Origin: Eucalyptus grandis
Lineage: Eukaryota > Streptophyta > Magnoliopsida > Myrtales > Myrtaceae
Reading direction: 5' to 3'
DNA length: 64,000 nt
NCBI RefSeq assembly: GCF_016545825.1
Contig: NC_052613.1
Location: forward strand, 12,710,001 to 12,774,000
This document shows positions 22,900 through 35,799 of the stretch, one piece after another (position 1 is the first letter of the stretch; every line of letters starts with the position of its first letter). The notes beneath the pieces are model-generated. The model saw only the letters and a program-made list of their open reading frames with translations, searched no databases and was not told the DNA's origin. Made by a program: the position numbers and the translations under genes.

Positions 22900-24040
22900 G
22901 TGTGTCTGTGAAGAGTAAAAACCTTCAAGTTAGGGTCTTCAAAAACAGAAACTGTCGGCTGCATATTCAAACTAAAGCTGAATCTTGAGAATTGGGCATG
23001 AGCGGGTGTACAACATGCATACACATCATCTGTAGACCCAACAGAGCTTTAAAATGTGCAGGAAGGAACAAATCAGAGCAAACTGAACGGATGATGGACA
23101 AGAAAGTATCTTACTCTGGGAGAAAATGAACAGAGAGTCGAAAAGAGCATGCGACACTATCACATGAGACTAAGTTCACTAAACGAAGGAAAAGAACAAC
23201 AAAGGATTAAAAATCACATAGTGAGAAAAGCATGACTAAATTTACCAGTAAAGGCAATCTTGCTGTTGTGTTTTGCAAAGGCCAAGTAAGCGGCAGATTA
23301 CACGGTGCATGTAAGATTTCTACCACGTTCCATTGAGTTCTGGCTGTAATGAATAAATTGTGAGAGACAGAGTGACTAGTGGGTGATACGAAAGGGCCTG
23401 CAAGTGGCCCGGCTGCTAGTTGATGTTGCTACTGTCCTTTGATTTCAGTAACAGAAGACATACAGAGCAACTATGAAAAGTCTTGTAGTTTCTTAACTAG
23501 ATTTTTTGTTTTTCCCCCTTTTGGCAACTTTTTCTAAACTCTTTTGGATAGGTTGTTCCTTTTGATGAAAAAGATACTTAATTGTAATAATAAAATCTAT
23601 TTTATTAGTAAGTAGAATTTCTCTAGAATTGCAAATACGAAAAAAGAAAATACTAAAGTAAATATATTTCGAACTCCATTTTTGGCTAAAAATTTTCATG
23701 AAACACACAATTTTCGTTAATACATATATCTTGCCAATATAGACTTAAAAATGGACAAAGATGATCAAGATAATTGTCAAACCAATCCCATAAATATCTT
23801 ATAACCTGATATTGAATTAGAATTTCTCATATCTTACACTCATTTAACTTTCCTAAATGAATTTGTACCTTTAGATAGTTATCTTGCGCAACTATCATTT
23901 ATATATATTTTAGTTGTTTTAGATATGCATAAATGCGTGTTATTTAGGTAGTATGTAACAGTAAAATTGTAAGTCTGTATAAAGCACATGCAACAACAAT
24001 ATTCTTGTGAAGTCAATTGTATCGTGCAGTCTTTCTTGAA
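22900..24040. other. Intergenic, no gene recognised
   Basis: AT-rich from about 23470 onward. No recognised coding or repeat structure. Confidence 0.5.
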
Positions 24041-24049
24041 TTGATACAT

Positions 24050-24293
24050 GTTAAGGAGGTAGATCAGGTTGATTTGGGTTTGATCGAAAATGATCCAACC
24101 CACATCAAGTTGTTTGACCCATATTGATCCACTTTTGTGCAATATATTTTTCAATGGCTAATACCCAACCCAATCTGACTCCAACCTAACTCATATCCAC
24201 ATAACTTAGGTTCCAATTTTCGGCAATATAATTAAAGTGGGTACATTCAAACTTGTGCAATGTGCATACCCATATTGCCACCTCTACTTAAAG
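24050..24293. mobile_element. Degenerate hAT-type MITE remnant
   Basis: The right end reads GCCACCTCTA, whose complement begins TAGAGGTG like the hAT-like element at 8267. The body repeats ACCCA/CAACCC words in both orientations. The left end (about AGGAGGTAGATC) is only loosely complementary and I could not find a target duplication, so this is tentative. Confidence 0.35.
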
Positions 24294-24388
24294 TGTGTAG
24301 TCCTACTTTGGGCTTTGAATTCGTTTAATGGTTGAATTCAGCCAGTCGAATGTAGAGAGCTAAGTTGAGTTGAGCCTTCATAAGGGAC

Positions 24389-24859
24389 ATGGCCCTCCCT
24401 CCTCCTCAATGCAATGCAAGGGGAGTGCGAGGCCGCCCCTCTCGAGAACCCGGAGCCCCCGAGCCCGACCCACGATTCCGCTGCCGGCCAGGGCGGTGGC
24501 GGTTCGGACGACGATTTGTGTGCCTCGACGTGTCCGGCGAGAACCTGGAGTACCCGCTGCTGTCCCCGGCCTTGAAGGGGTCCGCGGTGAAGGACCTGTA
24601 TTTGTATAAGAACGAGTTCAGTTTGCTCCCGCAGTGGGTCGGGGAGCTGCGGAGGCTGAAGACTCTGAAGTTCTTCGCGAACGAGGTCAGCCTTTTCCCG
24701 AGCGAGCTGAAGGGTCTGGTGGGGCTGGAGTGCTTGCAGGTGAAGATATCGCCGCGCGGTCTGAACGGGCTCACGCTGCATAAGTTCGAAGGGTTGAAAG
24801 AGATCGAGCCTTACGGAGCTCAAGCTACTAATGCCAGCTGTAGAGAATCAGTTAAATAG
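24389..24859 (+). pseudogene. 5' fragment of an LRR/Raf-like kinase gene (At1g04210-like)
   Basis: The readable part (about 24510-24800) has VCLDVSGENLEYPLL, KDLYLYKNEFSLLP, LRRLKTLKFFANEV, LFPSEL and GLECLQVKIS. These are the first LRRs of a plant LRR protein that normally continues with more LRRs and a protein kinase domain. Similarity stops after about KFEGLKE, and the frame then runs through unrelated sequence to a stop at 24859. The kinase domain is absent. The assignment is from remembered family pattern, so the exact orthologue is uncertain. GC content is clearly higher than in the flanks. Confidence 0.6.
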
Positions 24860-26845
24860 CATTTTACCTCAGTTGAATGTACCTTCACATGAAGCTTTCA
24901 TAAGAGATACTGATTACTGATGGACCGTAATAAAATCCCAACTCAATCAGCATGACCATTTAAGTAACATGAGCTTAATCGGCGAAAAGAACTCACATGA
25001 TGCCCATTTCTTAATTCCAAGAGCGACACAGTTAACGCAGATTGCTCGCACAGTTTAATATAGTTTGGAAAAGAAAAAACAGGGAAGATATTGATCCTGA
25101 CAAGAAGAATTGGAAGTAATGCAAAACTCAAGAAACTTCCCAAGCGGACGAATTGTAGCAGAAGCGAAAGAAGAAGAGACCCGGAATGACACCGGAGAGG
25201 AAAGAATTTTATATGTGCGAAGTTGAGTAAGCTCAGCGACAGCGTCCACTTCGTCGCTGCCCGAAACTAGGGCGTGGTCGTTGTCGATGTCTTTTGATTT
25301 GTTACCATAACTTCGATGCAAATTGATAATATGAAAAAAAAAAAAATTAAGATAATTTAAAAAAAAAAAAATCTTTTAAAAGAGCCATATATGTAAATTT
25401 TAGATATTTGGATTGACGAATCGTAAAGATTTTTCAGTAGGCTCTTAATACGTGCAGCATTGTCCTTTTCTTAATATACCCCTTTTGAAAATGATTTTTG
25501 AAAAGGGTGGATCTTTGAAATGGGAATGAACGGATCATGCGGTCAAAATTGCCAAATAAGATTCATTTCCAATTTTTCAGTACAAGAGAAAGAATAATAG
25601 ACTATAGGCCTGCTGGACCAATTATCTTTTTTCAAAATGTTTAAATCGTAAAAGGTCCGCCAAGGAAATAATAAGATTTTGATATAACTCCATATATGTG
25701 ATAATCAAATAAAGAAAACGGACATCAAAATTTAGGTATGTGATGGTCTTATAACGTCATGTCGAACGAAAATAAGCCACCTCCTTGAGTGCTTTTATGA
25801 GTGCACTATAATGTATTGAAAATGTAAATTTAAGATGACAAATTGATATCTTAAAGATTTACCAAAAATATATATATATATCTTTAAGAAAAAGAAGGAA
25901 AAATAATTTTCTAATGGCATTTAGTTTTATAGGTGATACGATAGATCCAACTGATCATAAAAGTAATATATATATTAAAATTCGTGTTTCTAATGGCCAA
26001 CGTTGGTTGTACTATTTGTTGTGATACTTGCCACATGTAAATATTCTTGTACTCAGAGAATCATGTGGTTTATTGATCTTAAAACTAGAAAAAGAGCACA
26101 GCACTTCATGATGTGAAAATAAATTAAATTTGGTAGATTTAGGGAAAATTTTGAAAATATAGGTGATGTGTGCAAGAATGTTTGAAAACATTAGAGTTGA
26201 TTTAGAAAAATGAAGATACTTTTGTGGGGATGAAACTAATTATTTGTGGAATGAAACTTTGTTTGGATCGAGCAAAAGCAAAAACTGTTTTTTCCTGCCA
26301 AAGTTTAAAGTATTATCCATATTTTGAAAATTGTATGTGAATCTATATGTTAATATTATTTCTAATTAAAAATATTCAACTTGCAATTCTGTCTAAGAAT
26401 TTTAAATCGAGCTTATTCAGAAACGTTCTCAATTTTTTTAAGTATAAGATTTAGATTTTAATTTAATAGTCAATGATTACAAAAGTGTTAGAATTTCAAT
26501 TTACTTTGAATTACGATTATGTCTTTTACCATACAAGTATGATTTTCCTTAGCATAATATATGAGCTTTTCATACAATTTTCTTTTGGTATAAATTGAGA
26601 TTGAAACCATCTATTAAATTTACTTAGATAGATTGAATCCATGTGCTAAATTAAATTTACTTGATTATTTCCCTAGTGGGCATGAACATGTCAGAAGCAC
26701 ATGTCATCTGATGAAAAGTGATCAAGAGAAGAGTATTGTTCATTTTTTAATGTATCTTCCTCATTTGATTTCCTTATTAAAATAAAAAGTATTAATATCT
26801 TGAAAGGCCTATGTTAATATATGTGTGACAAATTTTCTAAAAATT
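24860..26845. other. AT-rich intergenic region
   Basis: Long poly-A/poly-T interruptions. The open stretch at 25055-25321 (minus) is unrecognised. No gene or clear transposon seen. Confidence 0.5.
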
Positions 26846-26849
26846 AATT

Positions 26850-27345
26850 TTTTGATCACAAAAAAACCCTAAATTTGTACATTTATAACAAATTTACCTC
26901 AAATGACTATAAAAAAAATCCAAACCGGTACACTTGTGACAAATTTACCCAAAAAAAATAATTATTCAACCGTCAGAAACTCTAAATTGGTATATTTTTT
27001 ACAAATATAACCTCCGTTAAATTGGATTAATACAAAAAAAAAAAATCACAAAATTGTACAATTATAACAAACAGTAAAATCTTAAACTGGCACACTAGTC
27101 AATTGTCAACTTATCCAAAAATCCTCAACGCTCCTATTACTCTTGCTTAATCTTCATCTTCAACGTAGCTCTTTCATCCAATTTAGCAATTCGACAGGAA
27201 AATCTAACAAAAACTAAGAGGTAGCATAAATGTATCAGTTTGTGGTAACTTTGTCAAATATGTACTGATTTGAAGTTTTTAGTGGTAAAAAATTAGTTTA
27301 TGGTAAATTTATCACATGTGTACCAATTTAGAGTTTTTAGGATAT
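26850..27345. repeat. Fold-back repeat with internal ~60-bp periodicity
   Basis: The left arm contains several variants of AAATTGGTACA...GTGACAAATTTACC, each about 60 bp apart, in the + orientation. The right arm (about 27225-27345) has the same words as reverse complement (GGTAAATTTATCACATGTGTACC). This resembles subterminal regions of non-autonomous DNA transposons with long tandem-repeat inverted arms. No target duplication identified. Confidence 0.5.
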
Positions 27346-27406
27346 TCCCAAACAAAAATTTACAATTAGTGTACATTTTATTATTTAATGTAAACAGAAA
27401 TAAAAA

Positions 27407-27506
27407 NNNNNNNNNNNNNNNNNNNNNNNNNNNNNNNNNNNNNNNNNNNNNNNNNNNNNNNNNNNNNNNNNNNNNNNNNNNNNNNNNNNNNNNNNNNNNN
27501 NNNNNN
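27407..27506. other. Assembly gap (100 N)
   Basis: Exactly 100 unresolved bases, a conventional placeholder for a gap of unknown size. The sequences on its two sides may not be truly adjacent. Confidence 0.98.
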
Positions 27507-30256
27507 GATGATTTTAGATTTTGGAACCTCTTTTTTGGTTGAGCACATCTCGTTTTTTCAAGGGTAATCCTCAGCGATTGGGTTGTTATGCAAATCTTCG
27601 TAGGTAGAACAGATTGGGTTTTTACTCTATAAATAGGGGGCCTTCTCTTTGTCGAGAGAGCTTCTTTGGGAAAAAAAATTCAGAAAAAGGTCAAGAGGGG
27701 TTTTGCTTCTGCAAGAAAAGAAAAAAACTGCAAAAAAAAAGAAAAGGAAAAGTTAGAACGTGTGAGAGAGAGAGAGAGGAGAAAGGTAAAAAAGGCAAAG
27801 GTGATTTGACCCCTACTGTTCATCATCTTCCCCAAATCCGCTGCCCCTCCTCTGCAACTTCCATCCGCAAGGCTTCCGCAACCGTGCGTCCGCCACAGCC
27901 GCTTCGTCGGTCTCCCTAGGAAGCTCGCCGCGACGACCTGAGTCTTCCTCCGCCCGAGCCCACCGTGCCACGCCGAGCCCTGCTGCCTTGCTACCGTCGC
28001 TCCATCGCCCGCGAGCTCGTGCTCCAACTGCTGTCCAGAGGCCGAGATCTGCCCACCGCCGTGCCTTGCTTGTTCCCGGTCGTCTCCGACGCCCGTGAAG
28101 CTCGTCGCGACCCACCGCTCTGCCCCACCGAGCATCGCCCATCGCCCAGGAAACCGAGGACCCACTGACCCTTTGACGTACTCGCGCGATTCGACGCTAC
28201 CGCCGAATCCCTGTGCCCTACTGCCCGGAGCTTCTGCCCACGCCACGATCCGCTTCTGTTCTGCCCCCAGCCGAAGTGCACCACGATCGCACCAGCCTCG
28301 TCCGAAGCCCGACGTCGCCTCTGCTTGGCCCCGCCTCCGCACAGCTCTCTTCTCTGCGCCGCTCAATCCGACCTGCCGCTGCTGCTCTGCCTGAAGTCAG
28401 ACAGAACCGCGCTGCTCGCTTCCCGCGACGTCTAGACGCACCGGCGACTCACCTCGCCGGAACCCCGAACGCCGGCGACCCGAACCCGCTACCCGGAGAT
28501 CAGCCGCACGAGCAAGCCGTGGGTGAAGAAAGCAAGAAAGAAAAAGAAAAGAAAAAGAAAAAGAAATTAGGTAGTTTTATTTTCTTTTTTTATATTTACT
28601 TTATTTTGTTTATATTATGTAGTTTAGTTATTTAATTGATCCCAATGTTCACTTTATGAGTCTTGTAGGCATTATCCGCAGGGTCTTCCATATAATTATG
28701 ACCCGTAAGATGTCGGGTCATTTTTTAATTATTTTAATTATTGGAATTTGTTGATAGTACTTTTTAATTGTTGAATCAATATAACTATTAATTTGATCCG
28801 TAGCACTCGATCGATTTTTAATTATCTTGATTTTTTTGTCGATAATTAAGGTTAGGATAATCGTTAATTGACCATCGCGACAACAAGTTATTTTTCCGAT
28901 TATTTTAATCTTTATTTGATTGAATATCTTGATTGGTTAGATTTAATTGATAATCGCTTTTTTTAAAAACCACTAAAAAATCTAAAAATATTTGAATTAG
29001 ATTCAATTTGTTTTAAATATTTTTCGTTATCTTGCATATCTAGAATAGGGATTTTATTCCGAATTTAAAAATAAAAAAATCCAAAAAAAGAAAGTGATTC
29101 ATTTAGGTTGTTAGTTTTTTATTTGAATTGCATGTGAAGTTTTAATTTCGAATTTCTTAAAGAAAAACACAAGAAAATCATTGTGCATTTTAGATTAGAA
29201 TTGCATGTTTCATTTTAAATTTAGATCATCTTTTAGATAAATTGCATCTTAGATTTAGATAATGTCTTAGTTTAAATTAGGATTTAATATGACTTAATCC
29301 CTAGTTTAAATTAGATAGAATCTTAATCTAGCTAGATCATTTTTGCATTTTTAAATTTCGAATTTCATAAAATTTGTCTTAGGATGAATTAGTTGCAATT
29401 TCCGGAATAGATTGCATTTTTAGAATAGAAAATCATGTGCACGTTATATAGAATTAAGTCCATGAAATGCACGCCATTTTAGTAATTATTATTAGGTTCA
29501 TTTCTAATTAGAAATTTCCCGTCATTAGATTATGCCATTTAATAAATGTCACGTGACATATAGCTCGCATACTAAATTGTATACTGCATGTCATGTTAGG
29601 TTAAATAATTTTAGTATGTCATTGCATCGCATTACCTGTCATCATTTGATTAATTTAGATTGCATTTCTTCATGTCATATAGCTTAGGTCATGCTGCCAT
29701 GTCATATTAGATTATTAACATGCACTGCATAAGTCATGATTTTCATTAAATAAAATTGAAATTGCGTTGTTAATTAAATCATATCTAGGGCCGTCATAAG
29801 AATTCTGATTTAACAATGCAGATGATTTCGTTGTTCTAGTATGTTTTGCAATATTTAATTGTTTCTGAGTGTTAAATTGGTGGTATGCGCACACGTACGA
29901 TCACCTCACACGTTAGGAAGTTAGATTAAAATTAATTCAATTGCCAAACATTTTTTTGAAAATGAAATAAAAAGGTACCGAAAGGCACTAGGATAATAAC
30001 AGAACCAAGTCCCCGAACTCATAAATCTTTGGTTCGTAGGAGTAAAGTAAATCTTCCGTTACTTTACTTGGTTTCTAATCGACCCACCAAAAATAGATTA
30101 GTGGCGACTCCCCGATTAAAAATCATTTGCATGTTAAGAATTCAAACCTAAGTCATGCGACTGGTATGGGAGGTGAGAAAGCCCGAATGCTCTTAAAGAC
30201 TTAAGAATCTATTAACCTAGTTTTAGGTGGTGAACCCTGAAAATTAGGTCGCGACA
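27507..30256 (+). mobile_element. Probable long LTR (solo LTR or fragment, Ty3/gypsy Tat-like)
   Basis: Contains a TATA-like ACTCTATAAATAGGG at about 27627-27641. A GC-rich, non-coding 0.7-kb tract follows, then a long AT-rich tract, and finally a GTGGCGACTCC motif. It ends GGTCGCGACA at 30256. A CA end, long length and this terminal wording fit LTRs of Tat-type Ty3 elements. The 5' end is lost in the gap. What follows at 30257 is hAT-like DNA, not a primer-binding site, so a solo LTR inserted in a hAT element is the simplest reading. The GC-rich open frames here (both strands) are not convincing genes. Confidence 0.45.
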
Positions 30257-30425
30257 CCCGGGTTGACCTTGGAATCGGACCGAACCCATTGGGTCGGTCT
30301 GGTCCTTGGTCCCAGGCTCAATAGGGTCGGTCCTCGGTCCTAAAAATTGAGGACCGACGACACTGTACGTGTGGGTCCTAGGGTTAGGGGGTGGCCCGAA
30401 CCAACCCGGACCATGCTCACCCCTA
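30257..30425. mobile_element. 3' end of a hAT element
   Basis: Rich in GGTCGG/CCGGACC words and ending GCTCACCCCTA, the same terminus as the complete hAT element at 41907. The other end is not found in this window, probably because of the LTR insertion and the gap. Confidence 0.55.
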
Positions 30426-30521
30426 GCTCCGACTCAAGTTGCGCCCCCTCTCTCCCCTACCGTCCATCTCTCCTCTCCTATCGGGCCCCCTCAACATTCA
30501 CCGCCTGTCTGGTTCGAGGCG

Positions 30522-33500
30522 ATGCGGGGGACGCCCTTAGAGACTCCGGGGAGGGGGGCCTACCAGCTGATTGACGACGAGATAGTAAGGTTGGATTTAT
30601 CTTAGTAATCGAGCTGTTAGCTTGCATAGTTTGCATTCAACTGTAGACGTGTTTGATGTGAATGTGCAAGTTGGAATGACTAATGCGATTTGTTCTGATG
30701 ACGAATTCCCTTCTTTTTTATTTTTTCGGTGAGTCCGTGTTCATAATTGGTATCCAAGCTGATGGAACAACTCGAGCAATTTTTTTTTTTTTTTGGGTCG
30801 GTCGACTCAAGCAATTTGTTATGTGCATTTTGTGCCGCGCAAAAGCCGCAGCTGGGCCATTGCATTGAGATGTATAATGTATCCAACTCTACATCTTCTT
30901 CTGGAGTTTATCTGAATCATGCAGTCTTGGGCAAATGATTTTGGTTTTCTTAGTTTGGCTTGAAAATGAATATATGTGACAGAGAGTTGGAAGTTTCTCT
31001 CCAATATTAATTTGGGCTAAGTTTTTCTTGTAGCGTATTGAATCCCTCTGTGCAATGTGTACAAGTCAGATCTTGGAGATCAATTTGGTTTTTCCAGTGA
31101 TAAAATGAAGTCTGACATTCATTTCTTTTTTTAACAGGCACTCATCATGGGTCAACCCTGCCGAAAGATGAGATTCTCCTACAGCAAGTGTGAGTGGTTT
31201 AGGCAGAGGTTTGGACGACTGAATTCGCTGAGAGTCAAATCTCTTGCTGAAAAATCTTCCAAGCTAAAGCAAGCGAGTTGCAAAGATTATGAACCAGCAG
31301 ACGAAAATCTACATTTTGATCTGCCTGATCTCTCTTTTTCTAAATTGGATTGACTGGGGAAAATTAAGGAAGCAGCTATCCCTGTACTTGGAAGAAAGAT
31401 ATCGGGTGCTTACCAATCCAAAGCTGCCAAAGATGCCGCAGCAAGGACTGAAACAGAAGAAATGGATCATTCATTGCACCTTATGGAAACCACTAAACAA
31501 GGCATATCTGCCACCAGAATAGTTGGGACAGAGCCTTCACTTCACAGTTCTAATGCAGATTTCAGATTTCAGAGGATGGGGTAGGGGGTTTCCGTGGATG
31601 CCTTTACTTCAAGGTGTTCTATCTACACCTTGACAAAAGGAAGGTCTTCTCCTGGTGTACTGCAACTCAGATTGCTGCTAACTATGGATGACTGCTAGCG
31701 ATGGCATTTAAATCTGTAATTGAGGGAAAGACCTGTGTTATAGCTGATCAGAGTGGCTCGGGAAAAGTGCTGGCTTTTGTTGCACCAATAGGCCAACATC
31801 TCAGGTAGGAAGAGCTGCAAGGACCTAGCAAATCGTTCTCACAAAGCCCTTGAGTTGTTCTGGTGCCTACTGCTGAGTTAGCTTTACAGGTTGGTAGTTG
31901 GTGTCCTTTCTTGTGCCTATTCCTTTACCCTTACATGCTTTGGCAAGCAACTGATCAACTTTTACTAGTTTATGGCCAATTTAAGCTCTCATCCTATGCT
32001 GTGATAGGCTATTTGCTTATGAAGTAAATTTGGGGTAAAAAAGCACTCCAACTCATTTTCGGTGGCAGTCAACCTGTTTTTAACAACTTGCTGCTATAAT
32101 ACTCAAATTTTCATTTCTTCTTTCGAAAAAGGAATAAAAAGAAAAAAGAAAAAGAGATTCCTAAGTGTTGCAATCTGAAAGATCGTATTGGGTTCCTGGA
32201 AAGGCATATATACAATTGAAGTGGCAAAGTTGCTTAATGATGTGCATAATTAACTCATGAGGCAAAAGTGGTAATCTCCTTGGAGCTGTTGAAAATGGAG
32301 GTGTTCTGAATTTGGAGATACTCTATAGTTGGTTTTACGTACAACAATGCTTGCTTTCGCTAGTAGTGGTGACAAACATAACATAATCTTTTGCGCCCAC
32401 ATGAGGATACTTAATATCTGTGGTTAGTTTTATACAGGTTTTGAGTAACTACCGATCCATATTGAAGGTTGGGGCTCCATTCTGGTCTATGGTTGCCACA
32501 GGTGGTTTCAGGCAGAAAACTCAGCTGGAAAGTATAGAAGAGGGTGTTGATGTCCTAATAGCGACTCCTGGTCGCTTTATTTTTCTCGTTTAAGAAGGCT
32601 TTTTGGAGTCGAAGGATCTTAGATGGTAAGCCTATGCATTGTATAATGTTGCATGAATAAGTTTGGGTGCATGAGCTATTCCAAAATCATCATCTTCTCA
32701 TCTGTTTTTGAGTAAGGAATGTGATCGTCTTACTGTTTTCTGATGTAGTATTTCCACCATGTATCATCACCATTCTTTGAATCTTTGAGTAAAGGAAAAG
32801 ATTCGCGAAATTTCTATTCTTACATACATAGTTGAATCTTGATTTTCAGGCTTGAGCTACGGAGAACTTTGCTTTGATTTACAAATTTTTTTGGATATAT
32901 CGCTATTTGTTAGCCCGAATAGAATTTTTTGAGAAATGACTGGTGACAAATTGAGAAGGCTCCACTCGACGCACTCGTCATATTGTTTGATATAGGATAT
33001 GAAGTTGAAAAATCTTTTGTTTATGGATTTGCCTGCTAAGAATTTGAATGACATCAAACCCTGGATAATTTTGGCATTCAGCAGATTTCAGTCCATGCTA
33101 TGCTACAAACAAAGAGCTCTATGTAGCTATAATGTACTCAATAACAGAAGAATGATATCTTTGTACATATTGCAGTTTGTTTTGCAACTGCTGGTATAAT
33201 CTATGGCTTCATGCTCAGCGTGATTTTGGATGAGGTGGATATTCTCTGCAATGATGAGGAGTTTGAAGCAGCGTTTCAAAGCATAATCAATTCTTCACCT
33301 GTAGCCACCCAGTATCTGTTTGGGACAGCCACATTGCCAGTAGATATATATAACAAAATAGTTGAAATTCCTCCCGACTGTGAAGTGATCAGGAGACCTG
33401 GCATTCATCGGACAAGCCCTCACCTCAAAAAGGTTGGTCTAAAGCTGTATTATTCCCTTTTCCATTATTTGCCAATGGATACATTACTATTATGTAATTT

Positions 33501-35775
33501 AGGCACAAAAGGATTCACATCCGTGTCTGTACATTTTTTTGGATGCTTTTGGACAATATATTACTCATACTAAGCTGTTGGTTATGCTCCCTAAAAGTGA
33601 TGGAGCATGGTTTTACGTTGATGCTTTGGTTTTGGGGGTAGATTGTTTCCACATATTGATGGGGGAAGATGGAAAGTGGATGAAGAGCGGAATAAATTTT
33701 TTTCCTTGAATGTCTCTTAGCACATGCGTATTAGTAGTCTATAGTATTCTTTTGGCCAAAAGCAGTCTATACCATCTAAAGGTGCCACCAGCATTCTGTA
33801 AGTCATTTAATCTGCTTGGAGGTGAAGAGAAATAAAATCAGGAGAAGTCTCTTTCTTTGATTGTGCTGAGATGATTGAGGATTATGTTAGGGTCCTATTA
33901 TCGATTGTGCTGAGATGATTGAGGATATCTGTTTCTCTTCTTTCCTCAATTTGCAGAGGAGTTTTTGCAGTTGTCCTTAGTATTGTTTCTATTCATTTTG
34001 CCAGTTCATTGATTCTCAGAATATAACTTTGTATAGAGGTATCGTACAATCTAACTTAGGTTGCATATACTGGGGAAGGATTATTTTCGCAACAGTAATC
34101 CTAGATAGGCTAGGAGCTTTCTCATGCGGGTTGAACAGTAATCTTCTGTTACATCAATTTGCTTTGTCCTTCCCCTTGATGAACATGTTGCATAAATTTG
34201 CTGTGGTAGCTAACCAATGCTTTTCCTCTTATTTTCCTCTTAAGAAGAAAACTAACGGAATACCATTCTAATAGGGGAGAATTTAGGAGTTACATATCAT
34301 GCCCAGTTTCTCATAGATTGTAGTGGAGAGGAAGACAGTGAAAAGACTCCAGATACTGCATTCCTGAATAAGAAGTCTGCTTTTATTCAGCTTGAAGAAG
34401 AAAGCCCAGTAACCAAAACAATTGTTTTCTGTAACAGGGTATGTTGAGCTTTCAGTAAAGGCTGCTTGGAATTGACTCATCATTACATTTCCTTCTCTCT
34501 CCTGACCATCTCACCGACTCCTGACCTTGAGTTTGAGAGAAGGTTCTGAAGCCACCCGAATGGAGGACTCATCATTACTTTGTCCTCTTCTCCATATACA
34601 GACTGAGACATGTTGAAAAGTTGAAAATGCATTGAAGCGCATTGACAGAAAAGGCGCTGATACACAAGTTCTACCTTTTTATGCTGCTGTTTCGCAAGAG
34701 TTGTGGCAGGCAAATATGAAAGAGTTTGCTGCTTCTCCATCTAAAGATGTCTCCTTGTTTTTGGTTTGCACCGACAGGTATGTATAGTTGTGTTGTGCGA
34801 TATCAGTCAAACTATGCTTCTAGAAATAGATCTGCTCTGCAGCTGAGCTTGATCCCTAAAAGTAAGCCTTAAGTTAAACCGTGCATAACCTGCCTAGACC
34901 CAGGCCTTCAGTTCTCAGTTCAAGCTTGCACATATAATAATGGAGTCAGTCTCAACAAGAATTAGATGAAAATAGTAATGGCTGGGATAGGCCTTGTTCT
35001 GTCTTGTGGGTTTTGTAAATAATTGGGATAGGCAATGACTGAGTGTTAGCTGACACTCGAGGCACTCACCTGGGCGTTCTAGCAAAGCGAGGCAAAGCCC
35101 CTGCTACTCACCTCATCTCAGGCAAGGTTTCTTCATTTAGGTTAAGCACCTGAGATGAGGTGCTCCTCCTCTGAGGCATTGCCTCAGAAAAGATTTGTCT
35201 AGGTTAAGATCTTTGCACCAGTGCAATTTGTGCTATGATGCAGACCTCGAATAACTTGTGACTCTAAGTATGGAAGACGTAATAATTTGTTTGTTGATGG
35301 ATCAATCCCCACTTTTTACTTGGCACCTCTCATTGTTCAGCCTAGTGCCTGAGGCACTGTGGGTTCTGAGTCTCTTAACAGCACCTGGTGATTTTAACGG
35401 CACTGTTTGCGACACAGTCAAACGAAAGGTAGAGCAGGGTCACTGGACACACATGAATTTACCTAAGACGTCACTCTCATCTTTTGTTAGGTATTTGCAA
35501 GATCCTGATGATTTTTCAACCACATGACAGGTTGTCACAAGGAATCAACTTTACTGGAGTGGACCATGTTATTCTCTTTGACTTCCCATGCGATCCGAGC
35601 AAATATGTCTGCCACAGCGAGATGTGGTGGAGGGAAAGGCAAAGCGTTCAACTCTGCAGTTGGGAAGCAAGTTTCCCTGGCGAGAATGATAATGAAGAGA
35701 AACTGGAAACGTCATCCCTAGCATGGTATGTGCCCTCCGCTTATGAGTTGATGAGACGTTCGTGCGCTGAGCGGG
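30522..35775 (+). pseudogene. RH50: DEAD-box ATP-dependent RNA helicase, RH50-like, multi-exon pseudogene
   Basis: Exon remnants stay in order. 30522-30584: RGTPLETP..AYQLIDD, ending at GTAAGG. 31138-31890: FGRLNSLRVKSL, IADQSGSGKVLAFVAP (motif I, T to V), VVLVPTAELALQ. 32438-32625: GGFRQKTQLE, GVDVLIATPGRF (motif Ib), then TAA. 33220-33432: VILDEVDIL (motif II), QYLFGTATLPVDIY (motif III). About 34290-34438: KTIVFCN (motif IV). About 34605-34776: MKEFAASP, SLFLVCTDR. 35528-35775: GINFTGVDHVILFDFP (motif V) to VPSAYELM. At least five stops and several frameshifts break it (e.g. 31353, 32591-32593, 34649-34651, about 35610). Such helicases remodel RNA; RH50-type proteins are plant, organelle-associated enzymes. 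Introns are kept, so it is not a retrocopy. Confidence 0.82.
35040..35220. repeat. Palindrome-rich GAGGC/GCCTC repeat inside an intron
   Basis: Alternating GAGGC, GCCTCAG and CACCTGAGATGAGGTGC words form several short hairpins. It sits in the last intron of the RH50-like pseudogene. Looks like a small dispersed repeat; family unknown. Confidence 0.4.
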
Positions 35776-35799
35776 ATTTGAGTTCATGCCTGTAGTGAC

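Noticed and set aside
27614..28635. Open frames up to 228 codons in the GC-rich tract
   Set aside because: Ala/Arg/Gly/Ser-rich on one strand and Pro/Ser-rich on the other. They lie in a probable LTR with a TATA box and no recognisable domain.
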